Origin: JACVRW01 sp963825345
Lineage (GTDB): Bacteria > Actinomycetota > Thermoleophilia > Solirubrobacterales > Thermoleophilaceae
Length of the DNA: 64,000 bases
NCBI GenBank assembly: GCA_963825345.1
Contig: CAWGSQ010000011.1
Span: 1-64,000, forward strand
Direction of reading: 5' to 3'
The position numbers and the translations under genes were made by a program. The notes under the pieces were generated by a model. The model had not been told where the DNA came from. It made no database searches and saw only the letters and a list, made by a program, of their open reading frames with translations. The stretch's first letter is position 1. Each line of letters starts with the position of its first letter. Below, piece after piece: positions 26,301 through 33,840 of the stretch.

Positions 26301-26495
26301 CTTGACGCCGGAGGCCCTGACCTGGCTGCCGGCGACGTCGAGACCCTTCGCCTCGAATGCCGCGAGCTTTTTCGCGCTCGTGACCACCGTGTAGGCGTCG
26401 AGCCGGTCCTGTGACCGCTGCTTGGCGGCGGCTGTCGGGACGGCAACGCACAAGATTGCGAACGCGCACGCAGCCGCGAGGCACCAGCGCTGCAT
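23385..26495 (-). CDS. Secreted M14 zinc carboxypeptidase with C-terminal beta modules
   Basis: 1036 residues from ATG 26495 (GAGGGGAG just upstream); ATG 26522 also has a good ribosome site. The signal peptide is RWCLAAACAFAILCVAVPTA. The M14 domain (about 120-450) has the zinc motif HAREWIATE, the substrate residues NPDGYQYTF and DPNRNYPEHF, the third ligand in NYHSNGRWLLYPEG, and a late catalytic Glu region TPELSPGC. A C-terminal region of about 550 residues contains a glutamine-amidotransferase-like stretch (VLSHYDGVIWYTGDDA) and an M6-type lectin-like domain (FWASYDTEQDWDYLAVEA). It probably degrades extracellular peptide. Confidence 0.9.
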   Translation of the reverse strand: MQRWCLAAACAFAILCVAVPTAAAKQRSQDRLDAYTVVTSAKKLAAFEAKGLDVAGSQVRASGVKAQMILTRSQAQDVRAAGASAKLTRVKGGKTVKQFAAAQAANGFTVWKSYDEPGGYRDQMHALARKYPGVTKLVRIGTTLKGREILALKVTQGARGQRDGRRPAVLFSATQHAREWIATEIDRRLMYHYIEGWANDDPQIKKLLQSTELWFVPVMNPDGYQYTFDAERLWRKNLRDNDGDGQTTIADGVDPNRNYPEHFKYDEEGSSQIESSQTYRGPGPASERETQAIMGLSDRVGFEFNVNYHSNGRWLLYPEGWQVGSPTADDPIYFALSGNLDRPAIEGFHPGLSSDVLYVTNGEANDFMHKRGGALAWTPELSPGCPSCGFVFPDDEALVQEEFERNLPFAESVANSATDPDDPKSSLGIKTKPFYIRSDDAFKRGIPGANFAFQYSYGDPQPVQVLAKRALGAVTAKYKINGGPTQSASTSEWAGGQRYKPASVYYHAMRGTVTGTSPGDSVEVWFEGGGQKSESFTYQAVSETGNRMLVVSAEDWSGVSPNPAPLAGPQYVQTYLDALAENGVQADVYDVDARGRTAPDALGVLSHYDGVIWYTGDDAVTRRPGRGAGNADRLALDEMLEMRAYMDEGGRVAYTGKRNGMQYTGVGGVGNQFYDPKDESVCRPVNPAMDPRQCLLLRGSTQGGDQIQDVLQYWFGGMVQVSGDGLNGTTPYNINGIGTPFAGLPQWSLTNPQPAGTTSSFVATSGVLPVDEYPQFESRASARWAKPGGPFDPHTGSKYVYSQLADVSYKRLTREIEVPAGGGELKFWASYDTEQDWDYLAVEARTAGGDDWTTLPDANGHTSQDTGESCPGSTSGWADELHPHLTHYQTYHAGSPATCTPTGTTGEWNAASGNSDGWKQWRIDLGGYAGKTVEISIAYISDWGTQNLGVFLDDIEWPNGSTSFEGTDDGGWQIAGPPPGSGANANNWEITDAGGFPVGASITTPKSILMGYGFETISTAEQRKLVMGRIADYLLP

Positions 26496-26653
26496 GCTGC
26501 TCCCCTCCGCGAAGAACGACATGAAACAGATCCTCCCTGTGGGATCGATGTGAGCGGCCACCCGACCGCCCTTGGGGCCCGCATGCCCCTCCCAGGCCAT
26601 GCGACCGCGCGAGAGCGTAGCGCGTATCCGGGCGCCCGCCCATGTTCCGTTCG

Positions 26654-28249
26654 TCAGCGGATGACGATCGCGTCGCCCACGGGGCGCTCCCCGCTCGCGT
26701 CCGAGGGGCGGGAGATCAGGGAGCCGTGGACCACCATCGCCGTCGACCCGCCGCCGTCCAGGTTGATCGACTCGGTCATGCCGAGCGACCTCGCCACGGC
26801 GGCGGTCTCGGGGATGGAGAGCCCGAGGTCGCCGAGCTGGCGGCCATCGACGGTCACGAACAGGACCCGCCCGCGCGCGTCGATCCCGGCGAACGTCCGC
26901 GGATTCCGCTGAATGAACCAGCCGTAGTCGAAGCTCGGGTTGCTCGGCTGGTGCATCCCGTCGCGCCGCTGCGTGATGTGGACCTCCCCGTCCTTCATGA
27001 GGAGCGGCCCGCCGTTCACGACCGTGGTGCCCGCGCGCGCCAGCGGGCGGCCGGCGGACCGGAGCGCGAGCCTCGGCCGGACGCGGTCGCCGGCTCGCAG
27101 CGCGGCGACCGTGGCCGCCAGGTCGCCCGTCGCCTGCAGCGATCGCCAGCCGGGGCGGAGTGCGGCCCCGCGGGTTTCGAGCACGGCGAGGACCCTGCCG
27201 GAGCGGTCGAGGATCGCCTCGGCACCCGGGCCCGACGGCGTCGCCGGCCCGAAGGCCGGGGTGAACAGCACCAGCTCTTCGTCGTCGGTGCAGGTCACGT
27301 CATGGAGCGGCCGCCAGGTGACGAGGTCGTCGCGCGTGCCGCCGCAGTTGCGGATGAGGCCGGGCACGCGGTTGATGCCGTCGAGCTCCATCGTGCGCGC
27401 GCGCAGTCGCACCGAGGCGGACCACGAGGGGCGCACGACGTCCGTCCCGCGACCGCTGTCGTGGAGGACGAGGACGGGCCGGTCGCCGATCGGCTCGGAC
27501 AGCAGGCGGCCGCGGTAGACGCCGGCACCGGCGGGGTCGCCCTCCGCTCCGGCGGCGGGGTCGAACACGAAGAAGCCGGCGTTCAGCGCGGCGTTCGCGC
27601 GCTCGAGCGCGGAAAGCTCGGTTGTCTTCTCGCGGTCCTCGAGTGTCGGGCCGAAGGTTCCTCGCAGCGTGCCGTGGAACCGCCGTGGATCGAGCGTGAT
27701 GACGTTGACGGTCCACGGTCCGCGTGCCGTCGAGTCGCCATCCCAGCCGGAGTACCAGGCGCGGCCCGAGAACCCGGACGCCGACATCCGCGCCGCCTCG
27801 GCCGAGGCCGCCTCCTGGGTGTTGAAGGTCGCGCGCAGCCGGACGCGGTATCCGAGGACGCCGGCCGGGACGTCGGCCGTCCGCGGCTGACGAACCGCCT
27901 GCGCCTCGGCCGGGAAGCCCGCCTCCGTCAGACGCGCGGCGAACGCCTCGGCGCTCGCCTGGTCCTGGATCGAGCGTGGCGGGGCGTCCGGATCCGGGCT
28001 CGACCCGCCGCCGGGGATGTTCACCTCGACGACCCACGGGGCCGCCGGGTCGGGCGCGCCGCGCGTGATCCGGGTCAGGGTCACGCCAGGCTGGATCGAC
28101 TGCACCTCCCGGCCTTCCTTTAGGCCGGCCGGTCCGAGGTCCAGCGGCCGGTCATTTGGTCCGGCCGATGCCGGGGCCGCAGCGGCCCACGGCAGTGCCA
28201 GGATCGCGGCCCAACCGGCCGCCCTGCGAGCGCGTCCACCGAGTCTCAT
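26654..28249 (-). CDS. Secreted phosphodiester glycosidase (NAGPA family) with SPOR-like repeats
   Basis: 531 residues. The signal peptide is RRAAGWAAILALPWAAAAPA. Residues about 75-165 carry two SPOR-like repeats (AEAFAARLTEAGFPAEAQAV; AASAEAARMSASGFSGRAWY), usually peptidoglycan-binding. The C-terminal NAGPA domain ends with VDGRQLGDLGLSIPETAAVA and the signature SINLDGGGSTAMVVHG. Family members remove GlcNAc from phosphodiesters. It is divergent from the GH20-GH3 operon around a DasR-like operator, which fits a role in amino-sugar recycling at the wall. Confidence 0.85.
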   Translation of the reverse strand: MRLGGRARRAAGWAAILALPWAAAAPASAGPNDRPLDLGPAGLKEGREVQSIQPGVTLTRITRGAPDPAAPWVVEVNIPGGGSSPDPDAPPRSIQDQASAEAFAARLTEAGFPAEAQAVRQPRTADVPAGVLGYRVRLRATFNTQEAASAEAARMSASGFSGRAWYSGWDGDSTARGPWTVNVITLDPRRFHGTLRGTFGPTLEDREKTTELSALERANAALNAGFFVFDPAAGAEGDPAGAGVYRGRLLSEPIGDRPVLVLHDSGRGTDVVRPSWSASVRLRARTMELDGINRVPGLIRNCGGTRDDLVTWRPLHDVTCTDDEELVLFTPAFGPATPSGPGAEAILDRSGRVLAVLETRGAALRPGWRSLQATGDLAATVAALRAGDRVRPRLALRSAGRPLARAGTTVVNGGPLLMKDGEVHITQRRDGMHQPSNPSFDYGWFIQRNPRTFAGIDARGRVLFVTVDGRQLGDLGLSIPETAAVARSLGMTESINLDGGGSTAMVVHGSLISRPSDASGERPVGDAIVIR

Positions 28250-28272
28250 AAGGAGACCTTTCCCGGACACGC

Positions 28273-28288
28273 GCTGGTCTAGACCAGT
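28273..28288. promoter_or_regulatory. DasR-type (dre-like) operator
   Basis: GCTGGTCTAGACCAGT, containing the perfect 14-bp palindrome CTGGTCTAGACCAG. It matches the known Streptomyces dre consensus ACTGGTCTAGACCACT at 14 of 16 positions. It lies 24 bases before the glycosidase ATG and 48 before the GH20 ATG, so one bound GntR/HutC-family repressor could control both directions. All three flanking genes act on N-acetylglucosamine-type substrates. No DasR gene is in the window. Confidence 0.8.
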
Positions 28289-28335
28289 TTGGTACATTGC
28301 GCCGGCACGGCTTGGTACGCGAACGGGAGGTCGCG

Positions 28336-29907
28336 ATGAGTGCGAAGTGGCGGGTGCTTGGACTGGTAACGGCCGGGGTGCTGGCGACTGCTGGTGGTGC
28401 CTCTGCCGGGCCGCCGCAGGCGGCGGTGGACGTGATCCCCAAACCGGCCTCCGTACAGCGCGGGCATGCGAGCTTCAACCTCGCGCCGGATACTGAGATC
28501 GTCGTCCAGCGTGGCTCCGGCGAGGCCTCGCCGGTCGCCCGCGGGCTCGCGAGGCTGCTGCGCCGGTCCACCGGTTACGGGCTCCCCATCGTCTCGCACC
28601 CGTCGCGCCACCCGGCGGTCCTGCTGGCGCTGTCGCGCTCTGGCGGCGCGGGCGCGGAGGCCTACCGGCTGCGCGTGTCGCGCCGGCTCGTGAGCCTCAA
28701 GGCGCCGAGCCCCGAGGGGCTCTTCAACGGTGTTCAGACTCTCCGGCAGCTGCTGCCGGCGAAGGTCGAGAGCGCGTCGGCGCAGCCCGGGCCCTGGACC
28801 GTGCCCGGCGTGCGCATCGACGACCAGCCGCGGTTTCGCTGGCGCGGCGCGCACCTCGACGTGTCGCGCCATTTCTTCTCGGTCCCGGAGGTCGAGCGCT
28901 ACATCGACCTGATCTCTCAGTACAAGGTCAACGTCCTCCACCTGCACCTGAGCGACGACCAGGGCTGGCGGATCGCAATCGACAGCTGGCCGCGGCTCAC
29001 GAGCGTCGGCGGTAGCACCGAGGTCGGCGGCGGCCCCGGCGGCTGGTACACGAAGGGCGACTATCGCCACCTCGTCCGGTACGCCGCGTCCCGGTACATC
29101 ACGGTGGTGCCAGAGATCGACACCCCGGGACATACCAACGCGGCGCTCGCGTCGTACGCGGAGCTGAACTGCGACGGGGTCGCCCCGCCGCTCTACACCG
29201 GCACCGACGTGGGCTTCAGCTCGCTCTGCGTCGACAAGGAGATCACCTACGAGTTCCTCGATGACGTGATCCGCGAGCTGGCTGAGCTCACGCCCGGCCC
29301 GTACCTGCATATGGGCGGAGACGAGGCACACTCGACCGAGGACGCGGACTACAGGCAGTTCATCCAGCGGCTGCAGCAGCTCGTCACTGCGCATGGCAAG
29401 CGGCTGATGGGCTGGGAGGAGATCGTCCAGGCACCGCCGCTCCCGGCGGGCACGCTCGCCCAGCACTGGAGCCCGGCGACCGGATCCGAGCCGGGTACCG
29501 AGCTCGCGCGCCAGGCGGTGGAGCAGGGCGTGAAGCTCGTGATGTCGCCGGCGAACCACGCGTACCTCGACATGAAGTACGACGAGAACACGCCGCTCGG
29601 GCTGTCCTGGGCGGGCTTCGTGGAGGTGCGCGACTCCTACGAATGGGACCCGGCGACGATCGTGGACGGAGTCGGTGAGAGCGACGTCGAGGGCGTGGAG
29701 TCGGCGCTCTGGAGCGAGACGCTCGAAGACGTGCCCGACATCGAGTTCATGGCGTTCCCGAGACTTCCGGGGATCGCCGAGATCGGCTGGTCACCGAGGG
29801 CGGGGCGCAGCTGGGACGAATACCGGCTGCGGCTCGCAGAGCAGGCGCCCAGATGGGAAGTCGAGGGCGTGAACTTCTACCGCTCGCCGCAGGTGCCGTG
29901 GCGATGA
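28336..29907 (+). CDS. Secreted beta-N-acetylhexosaminidase, GH20
   Basis: 523 residues starting MSAKWRVLGLVTAGVLATAG; a signal peptide ends near ASAG. The N-terminal GH20b domain (about 40-165) precedes the catalytic TIM barrel. The barrel shows FRWRGAHLDVSRHFF, VNVLHLHLSDDQGWRI, VVPEIDTPGHTNAA and the catalytic Asp-Glu pair in HMGGDEAHS (about 331-332), plus the Trp in LMGWEEI. It cleaves terminal GlcNAc/GalNAc from chitin or muropeptide fragments. GGGAGG precedes ATG. Its stop overlaps the GH3 start (ATGA at 29904). Confidence 0.95.
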   Translation: MSAKWRVLGLVTAGVLATAGGASAGPPQAAVDVIPKPASVQRGHASFNLAPDTEIVVQRGSGEASPVARGLARLLRRSTGYGLPIVSHPSRHPAVLLALSRSGGAGAEAYRLRVSRRLVSLKAPSPEGLFNGVQTLRQLLPAKVESASAQPGPWTVPGVRIDDQPRFRWRGAHLDVSRHFFSVPEVERYIDLISQYKVNVLHLHLSDDQGWRIAIDSWPRLTSVGGSTEVGGGPGGWYTKGDYRHLVRYAASRYITVVPEIDTPGHTNAALASYAELNCDGVAPPLYTGTDVGFSSLCVDKEITYEFLDDVIRELAELTPGPYLHMGGDEAHSTEDADYRQFIQRLQQLVTAHGKRLMGWEEIVQAPPLPAGTLAQHWSPATGSEPGTELARQAVEQGVKLVMSPANHAYLDMKYDENTPLGLSWAGFVEVRDSYEWDPATIVDGVGESDVEGVESALWSETLEDVPDIEFMAFPRLPGIAEIGWSPRAGRSWDEYRLRLAEQAPRWEVEGVNFYRSPQVPWR

Positions 29908-31730
29908 GGTCGAAAGCGCTCGTCGCCTTCCTTGTCCTAGCCCTGGTTGCCGCGCTCGCGCCGGCGACGGCGTCCGCCGGGCGCGGGTGGGTCGACTCGA
30001 AGCTCCATCGGATGACGCTGGAAGAGAAGGTCGGCCAGCTGTTCGTCGCGAACGTGTACGGCCGCTCGGCCGACACGACGGATCCGGACGACGTGGCCGC
30101 CAACCAGGCCATGTACGGCCCGGACATCCGCAACGCCCGCGACCTCGTCGAGCGCTACAAACTCGGCAGCATCGTCTACTTCCGCTGGACCCACAACCTC
30201 GACCAGCCGGCTCAGATCGCCCGCCTATCGAACGGCATCCAGCGCGCGGCGCTCGCGGGGCGGCCGGGGATCCCGCTGTTGATCTCCACCGACCAGGAGC
30301 ACGGTGTCGTGTCGCGCGTGTGGGCGCCGGCGACGGAGTTCCCCGGCAACATGGCGCTCGGGGCGACCCGGCGGCCGGGCGACGCGTTCGACGCGGGCCG
30401 GGTCACGGGCACCGAGCTGAAGGCGCTCGGCATCAACCAGAACTACGCGCCGGTCGCGGACGTGAACATCAACCCGCTGAACCCCGTCATCGGCGTGCGC
30501 TCATTTGGGGAGAACCCGGCGCTCGTCTCCGACATGACCGGCGCCGCCGTCGCGGGTACGCAGCGCGCGGGAATCTCCGCGACGCTGAAGCACTTCCCCG
30601 GTCACGGCGACACCATCACCGACAGCCACAGCGGCGTGCCCTGGATCTTCCACACGCGCGACCAGTGGGAGCAGACGGACGCCCCGCCGTTCCGCGCCGG
30701 GATCGCCGCCGGCGTCGACATGGTCATGACCGCGCACGTCGTCATGCCCGAGCTGCAGGACGACTGCGATCCCGACACCCAGGAGGGCTGCGATCCGGCC
30801 ACGCTCGCGCCGGAGATCCTCACCGGCCTGCTGCGCGAGGAGCTCGGCTTCCGCGGTGTCGTGGTGACCGACGCCCTCAACATGGCCGGCGTGCGCGAGA
30901 AGTACGGCGACGAGCGGATCCCGGTGCTGGCGCTGAAGGCTGGCGCGGACATGCCGATGATGGTCGACACGCCGACCGACACGGTGAGCCTCGACGTGGC
31001 CTACCGCGCGGTGCTCGACGCGGTCCACAGCGGCCAGCTGAGCGAGCGGCGGATCGACGAGTCCGTCCGGCGGGTGCTCGAGCTGAAGCAGAAGCGCGGC
31101 CTACCGCGCCACCCCTTCGTGAACGCGCGCAAGGCGGAGCGGCGCCTCGGCACGCGAGCCCACCGCGCCCAGGCGGAGCGGGTCGCCGACCACGCGGTGA
31201 CCCTGATCCGGAACGACGGCGGCTTGCTGCCGCTCGCGCCAGGCGCCCGCGTGCTCGTGACCGGATACCGGCTCGTATCCGAGAGCACCGACGCCCGGCC
31301 CGCCGAGCACCTGGCCGGCGAGCTCGGCAGGCACGGGGTCGCTACCGACCTGTTCGAGACCGGCAGCGCACCGAGCGATGCGGCGGTGGCCGCGGCCGTG
31401 GAGCGCGCGGGCTCGAGCGACCTCGTCGTCGTGGCCACCTCGAACGCGTCCGGCTCGGCGTCCCAGCAGCGGCTGGTGAACGCCCTGCTGGGGACGGGAA
31501 AGCCGGTGGTGCTGATCGCCACCAGGAACCCGTACGACATCGCGAATCTGCCACAGGTGCGCACGTACCTGGCGTCCTACTCGTGGACGAGACCCGCCAT
31601 GAACGCGGTCGCCCGGGTGCTGGTCGGGGAGACGGGTCCCGTTGGGGCGCTGCCGGTCCGAATCCCCGCGGCCGACGATCCCGCGACGACGCTCTACCCG
31701 TACGGGTTCGGCCTCGGCTACGGCGGCTAG
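29904..31730 (+). CDS. Secreted beta-N-acetylglucosaminidase, GH3 (NagZ-like)
   Basis: 608 residues. The signal peptide is KALVAFLVLALVAALAPATA. The GH3 barrel contains IPLLISTDQEHGVVSR, LKHFPGHGDTITDSHSG (the NagZ KHFPGHG motif with the Asp-His general acid/base dyad in DSH) and the nucleophile Asp in VVVTDALNMAGV. A C-terminal alpha/beta GH3_C domain (about 430-605) includes VARVLVGETGPVGALPVRIP. It is translationally coupled to GH20. Together they would release GlcNAc from chitin or peptidoglycan outside the cell, probably under DasR-like control. Confidence 0.93.
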   Translation: MRSKALVAFLVLALVAALAPATASAGRGWVDSKLHRMTLEEKVGQLFVANVYGRSADTTDPDDVAANQAMYGPDIRNARDLVERYKLGSIVYFRWTHNLDQPAQIARLSNGIQRAALAGRPGIPLLISTDQEHGVVSRVWAPATEFPGNMALGATRRPGDAFDAGRVTGTELKALGINQNYAPVADVNINPLNPVIGVRSFGENPALVSDMTGAAVAGTQRAGISATLKHFPGHGDTITDSHSGVPWIFHTRDQWEQTDAPPFRAGIAAGVDMVMTAHVVMPELQDDCDPDTQEGCDPATLAPEILTGLLREELGFRGVVVTDALNMAGVREKYGDERIPVLALKAGADMPMMVDTPTDTVSLDVAYRAVLDAVHSGQLSERRIDESVRRVLELKQKRGLPRHPFVNARKAERRLGTRAHRAQAERVADHAVTLIRNDGGLLPLAPGARVLVTGYRLVSESTDARPAEHLAGELGRHGVATDLFETGSAPSDAAVAAAVERAGSSDLVVVATSNASGSASQQRLVNALLGTGKPVVLIATRNPYDIANLPQVRTYLASYSWTRPAMNAVARVLVGETGPVGALPVRIPAADDPATTLYPYGFGLGYGG

Positions 31731-31747
31731 GCCCGGCCCCCAGGCCC

Positions 31748-32069
31748 CTAGCGCACGCTGGGCGCGGGCGCGCAGTTCGGCGCGTCCAGCGCTTTGGCCA
31801 GCTGGGCAACGGCGCTGTACTGCTTGGCGGGGTAGACGAACGCCGACCTCAGCTCGATGCGGTTCCGGATGCGGCCCTCGGCGGCGGTCTCGAACTGGAA
31901 CGCGGTATGGCGCGCCCCGCTCAAGTAGCTCTGGAACAGCTCGACCGGCTTCTGCTGCTGCGTCCCCGGCAGGTCCCTCAACGCAGGGCGAGCGTCCGGT
32001 AGACCCGTCCGATGCCTGCGGCCACGCGCTGTACGCGCCTGCTGTAGGCCGGAAACTGGGCTCTCCTCA
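31748..32069 (-). pseudogene. Small protein of unknown function, probable frameshift
   Basis: One frame starts MRRAQFPAYSRRVQRVAAGI and stops at the TGA 31978-31980. The overlapping frame continues RDLPGTQQQKPVELFQSYLS, then FQFETAAEGRIRNRIELRSA and ends APAPSVR. Joined, they give about 105 residues of plausible coding character. Either a one-base error near 31985 splits one gene or this is a decayed fragment. An ATG at 32081 (MCLS) is an alternative start. No family is recognised. It faces the end of the GH3 gene. Confidence 0.4.
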
Positions 32070-32167
32070 TGCTGAGGCACATGTACCCATTACCGAGCCC
32101 GGTTCGAACCCGTCGGCCGGCGCCTGCGTAGGTCCCGACAACAGATCCGAGTCGGGAGGAGAGCAAG

Positions 32168-32671
32168 ATGAGGAGACCATTCGTGCTGGTACTGCTGGGG
32201 TTGCTGGCAGTGGGCGCCGTCGTCGTCCAGACGACCGCGGCGAAAGACGGGGGCTCGCCGGGCAAGGACGTGCTCGAGTTCGACGTCATGACCCCGGTGG
32301 TCGTGCCATTCACCGGACCCACCCATCCGATTCGCGGCGTGAACGGAGGCGGCGTGCCGTGGCAGATCGACCGTGGCCGCGGAGACCTGAGCTCCGACGG
32401 TCGGCTGAACATCAAGGTCGAGGGCCTGGTGCTCGTGTCGACTGGGCAGAACCCGGTGGGGATGTTCCGCGGCGTGGTCAACTGCCTGACCATCGCATCG
32501 CCTGACTTGGGCGTGAACCTCGCAACCGCGCCGGTCCCGGCCTCAACCGACGGCGACGCGACGATCAAGGCGACGGTCGACCTGCCCGATCCCTGCGTGG
32601 CGCCGATCGTGTTCGTGACGTCGGGCACCGGAGCGGCCCCGGGCAACTGGTTCGCGGCGACGGGCCGCTAG
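32168..32671 (+). CDS. Small secreted protein of unknown function
   Basis: 167 residues starting MRRPFVLVLLGLLAVGAVVV; signal peptide cleavage is near TTAAKD. GGAGGAGAG lies five bases before ATG. The mature part is beta-rich, with GVPWQIDRGRGDLSSDGRLN and two Cys residues (VVNCLTIASP, PDPCVAPIVF) that may form a disulfide. Similar short exported proteins with a WxIxxGxGxLxxDGxL pattern are common in soil actinobacteria. The function is unknown. Confidence 0.75.
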   Translation: MRRPFVLVLLGLLAVGAVVVQTTAAKDGGSPGKDVLEFDVMTPVVVPFTGPTHPIRGVNGGGVPWQIDRGRGDLSSDGRLNIKVEGLVLVSTGQNPVGMFRGVVNCLTIASPDLGVNLATAPVPASTDGDATIKATVDLPDPCVAPIVFVTSGTGAAPGNWFAATGR

Positions 32672-32678
32672 CCGTACA

Positions 32679-33410
32679 TCAGTACGCGTCGTGGTGGCGG
32701 AGCCAGAGCGTGGCGCCCTCGCTCTCGTTCCGCCCCCGCGGCGTGCGGTCGAGCAGCCCGTAGTAGGCCATCGCCGGCTCCAGTCCCCGCGCGGTGGTCA
32801 CGTAGGTCCTGTAGACCGTCCCGTCCGAAAGCGCATACGCGCTTAGGCCCGGCCCCTCCATGACGTAGGCGGCCACGTCGGTTCCGCAGGACTCCGCGTT
32901 CTGCTTCACGGCTGGCGGGATCTCGCCCTCGAGGAATGGGTGCACCTCCTCCTCGGTGTTGGTGAATCCCACGTCGCGGTTGAAGTCGCTGCCAGCGGTG
33001 GAGACCCAGTCGATGTTCCAGCCCATGCGCTTCTTGAACGCCTGGAGCTTCTCGAGCGGGGCCCGCGAGACGAGCACCGTGGTCACGTCTCGTGCCGCCA
33101 GATGGACCACGTTCGGGTCGATCGTGTCGGCGATCGAGGAGCAGGCGGGGCAGCCGGCCTCGTACGGCGGGCCGAACATGAAGTGGTAGATGAGCAGCTG
33201 CGAGCGACCATCGAAGAGCTCGGCGAGCGACTTCGTTCCCGCCTCGGTCTCGAAGCTGTACTCCCTCTCGACGGGCACCCAGGGGAGCTCCCTTCGCTTC
33301 TGTGCGAGCTCATCGTTCCGCCGCGTGAGCTCCTTCTCCTCCGCAAGCAGCTCGTCGCGTGCGGCCTGCCACTCCTCCTGGGTTCCGACCTTGTGACTCA
33401 CCCGAGCCAC
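32679..33410 (-). CDS. DUF899 thioredoxin-like protein
   Basis: 243 residues. A helical N-terminus (TQEEWQAARDELLAEEKELT) leads into the DUF899 thioredoxin-like fold: LLIYHFMFGPPYEAGCPACS with a CPAC motif, then VTTVLVSRAPLEKLQAFKKR and DWVSTAGSDFNRDVGFT. The C-terminus SAYALSDGTVYRTYVTTARG is conserved in the family. It is probably a thiol redox protein. The start (33410) lies within the end of the membrane-protein gene, a 13-base overlap. Confidence 0.9.
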   Translation of the reverse strand: MARVSHKVGTQEEWQAARDELLAEEKELTRRNDELAQKRRELPWVPVEREYSFETEAGTKSLAELFDGRSQLLIYHFMFGPPYEAGCPACSSIADTIDPNVVHLAARDVTTVLVSRAPLEKLQAFKKRMGWNIDWVSTAGSDFNRDVGFTNTEEEVHPFLEGEIPPAVKQNAESCGTDVAAYVMEGPGLSAYALSDGTVYRTYVTTARGLEPAMAYYGLLDRTPRGRNESEGATLWLRHHDAY

Positions 33411-33799
33411 CGGTTGCTCTTGAATCGCAATGCTCGCTCGATGGCGGCGGCTAGGGCCGCGATGCCGAGTAGGAAGTTGGCGGCTCCCGGCAGGACGATC
33501 GGGGATTCGAAGTCGCCCCCGATGGCCTTGGAAATCAGGGCGATCAGCTGGGGCACCTCATAGATCAGCGCGAGCACCAGCACGGCCCATGAGACGACGC
33601 CGATCAGGCGGCTGAGTCCGGGACGCTCCCGCTCGAGCTGAAGACGCCATGCCTCAGCCGTCCCGTTGACGGGCCTCAGCATGGTCGTCTCGCCTGGGAC
33701 GACCAGGTCGATCCGCTTCATGCCCAGCAGGCTCATTGCCGCGTCAATCGTGACACCCTCGCCCAGGTCGAACTTCGCCGGTGATTTTTGCACCTCCAC
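33398..33799 (-). CDS. Small two-helix membrane protein
   Basis: About 133 residues if started at GTG 33799; the frame is open further, but upstream it only mirrors the acyl-CoA dehydrogenase. The N-terminal part VEVQKSPAKFDLGEGVTIDA is soluble. Two membrane helices follow (LIGVVSWAVLVLALIYEVPQ; FLLGIAALAAAIERALRF). It overlaps the DUF899 gene by 13 bases and lies 41 bases after the dehydrogenase. Family and start site are both uncertain. Confidence 0.5.
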   Translation of the reverse strand: MEVQKSPAKFDLGEGVTIDAAMSLLGMKRIDLVVPGETTMLRPVNGTAEAWRLQLERERPGLSRLIGVVSWAVLVLALIYEVPQLIALISKAIGGDFESPIVLPGAANFLLGIAALAAAIERALRFKSNRWLG

Positions 33800-33840
33800 C
33801 TCGAGCCCGTCGCGATACAGATGCAGCTTCTCTCCGAAAT

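Noticed and set aside
24975..26414. Long open frame on the plus strand across the M14 carboxypeptidase gene
   Set aside because: Composition is Arg/Val/Leu-rich shadow sequence. The minus strand carries all M14 catalytic motifs.
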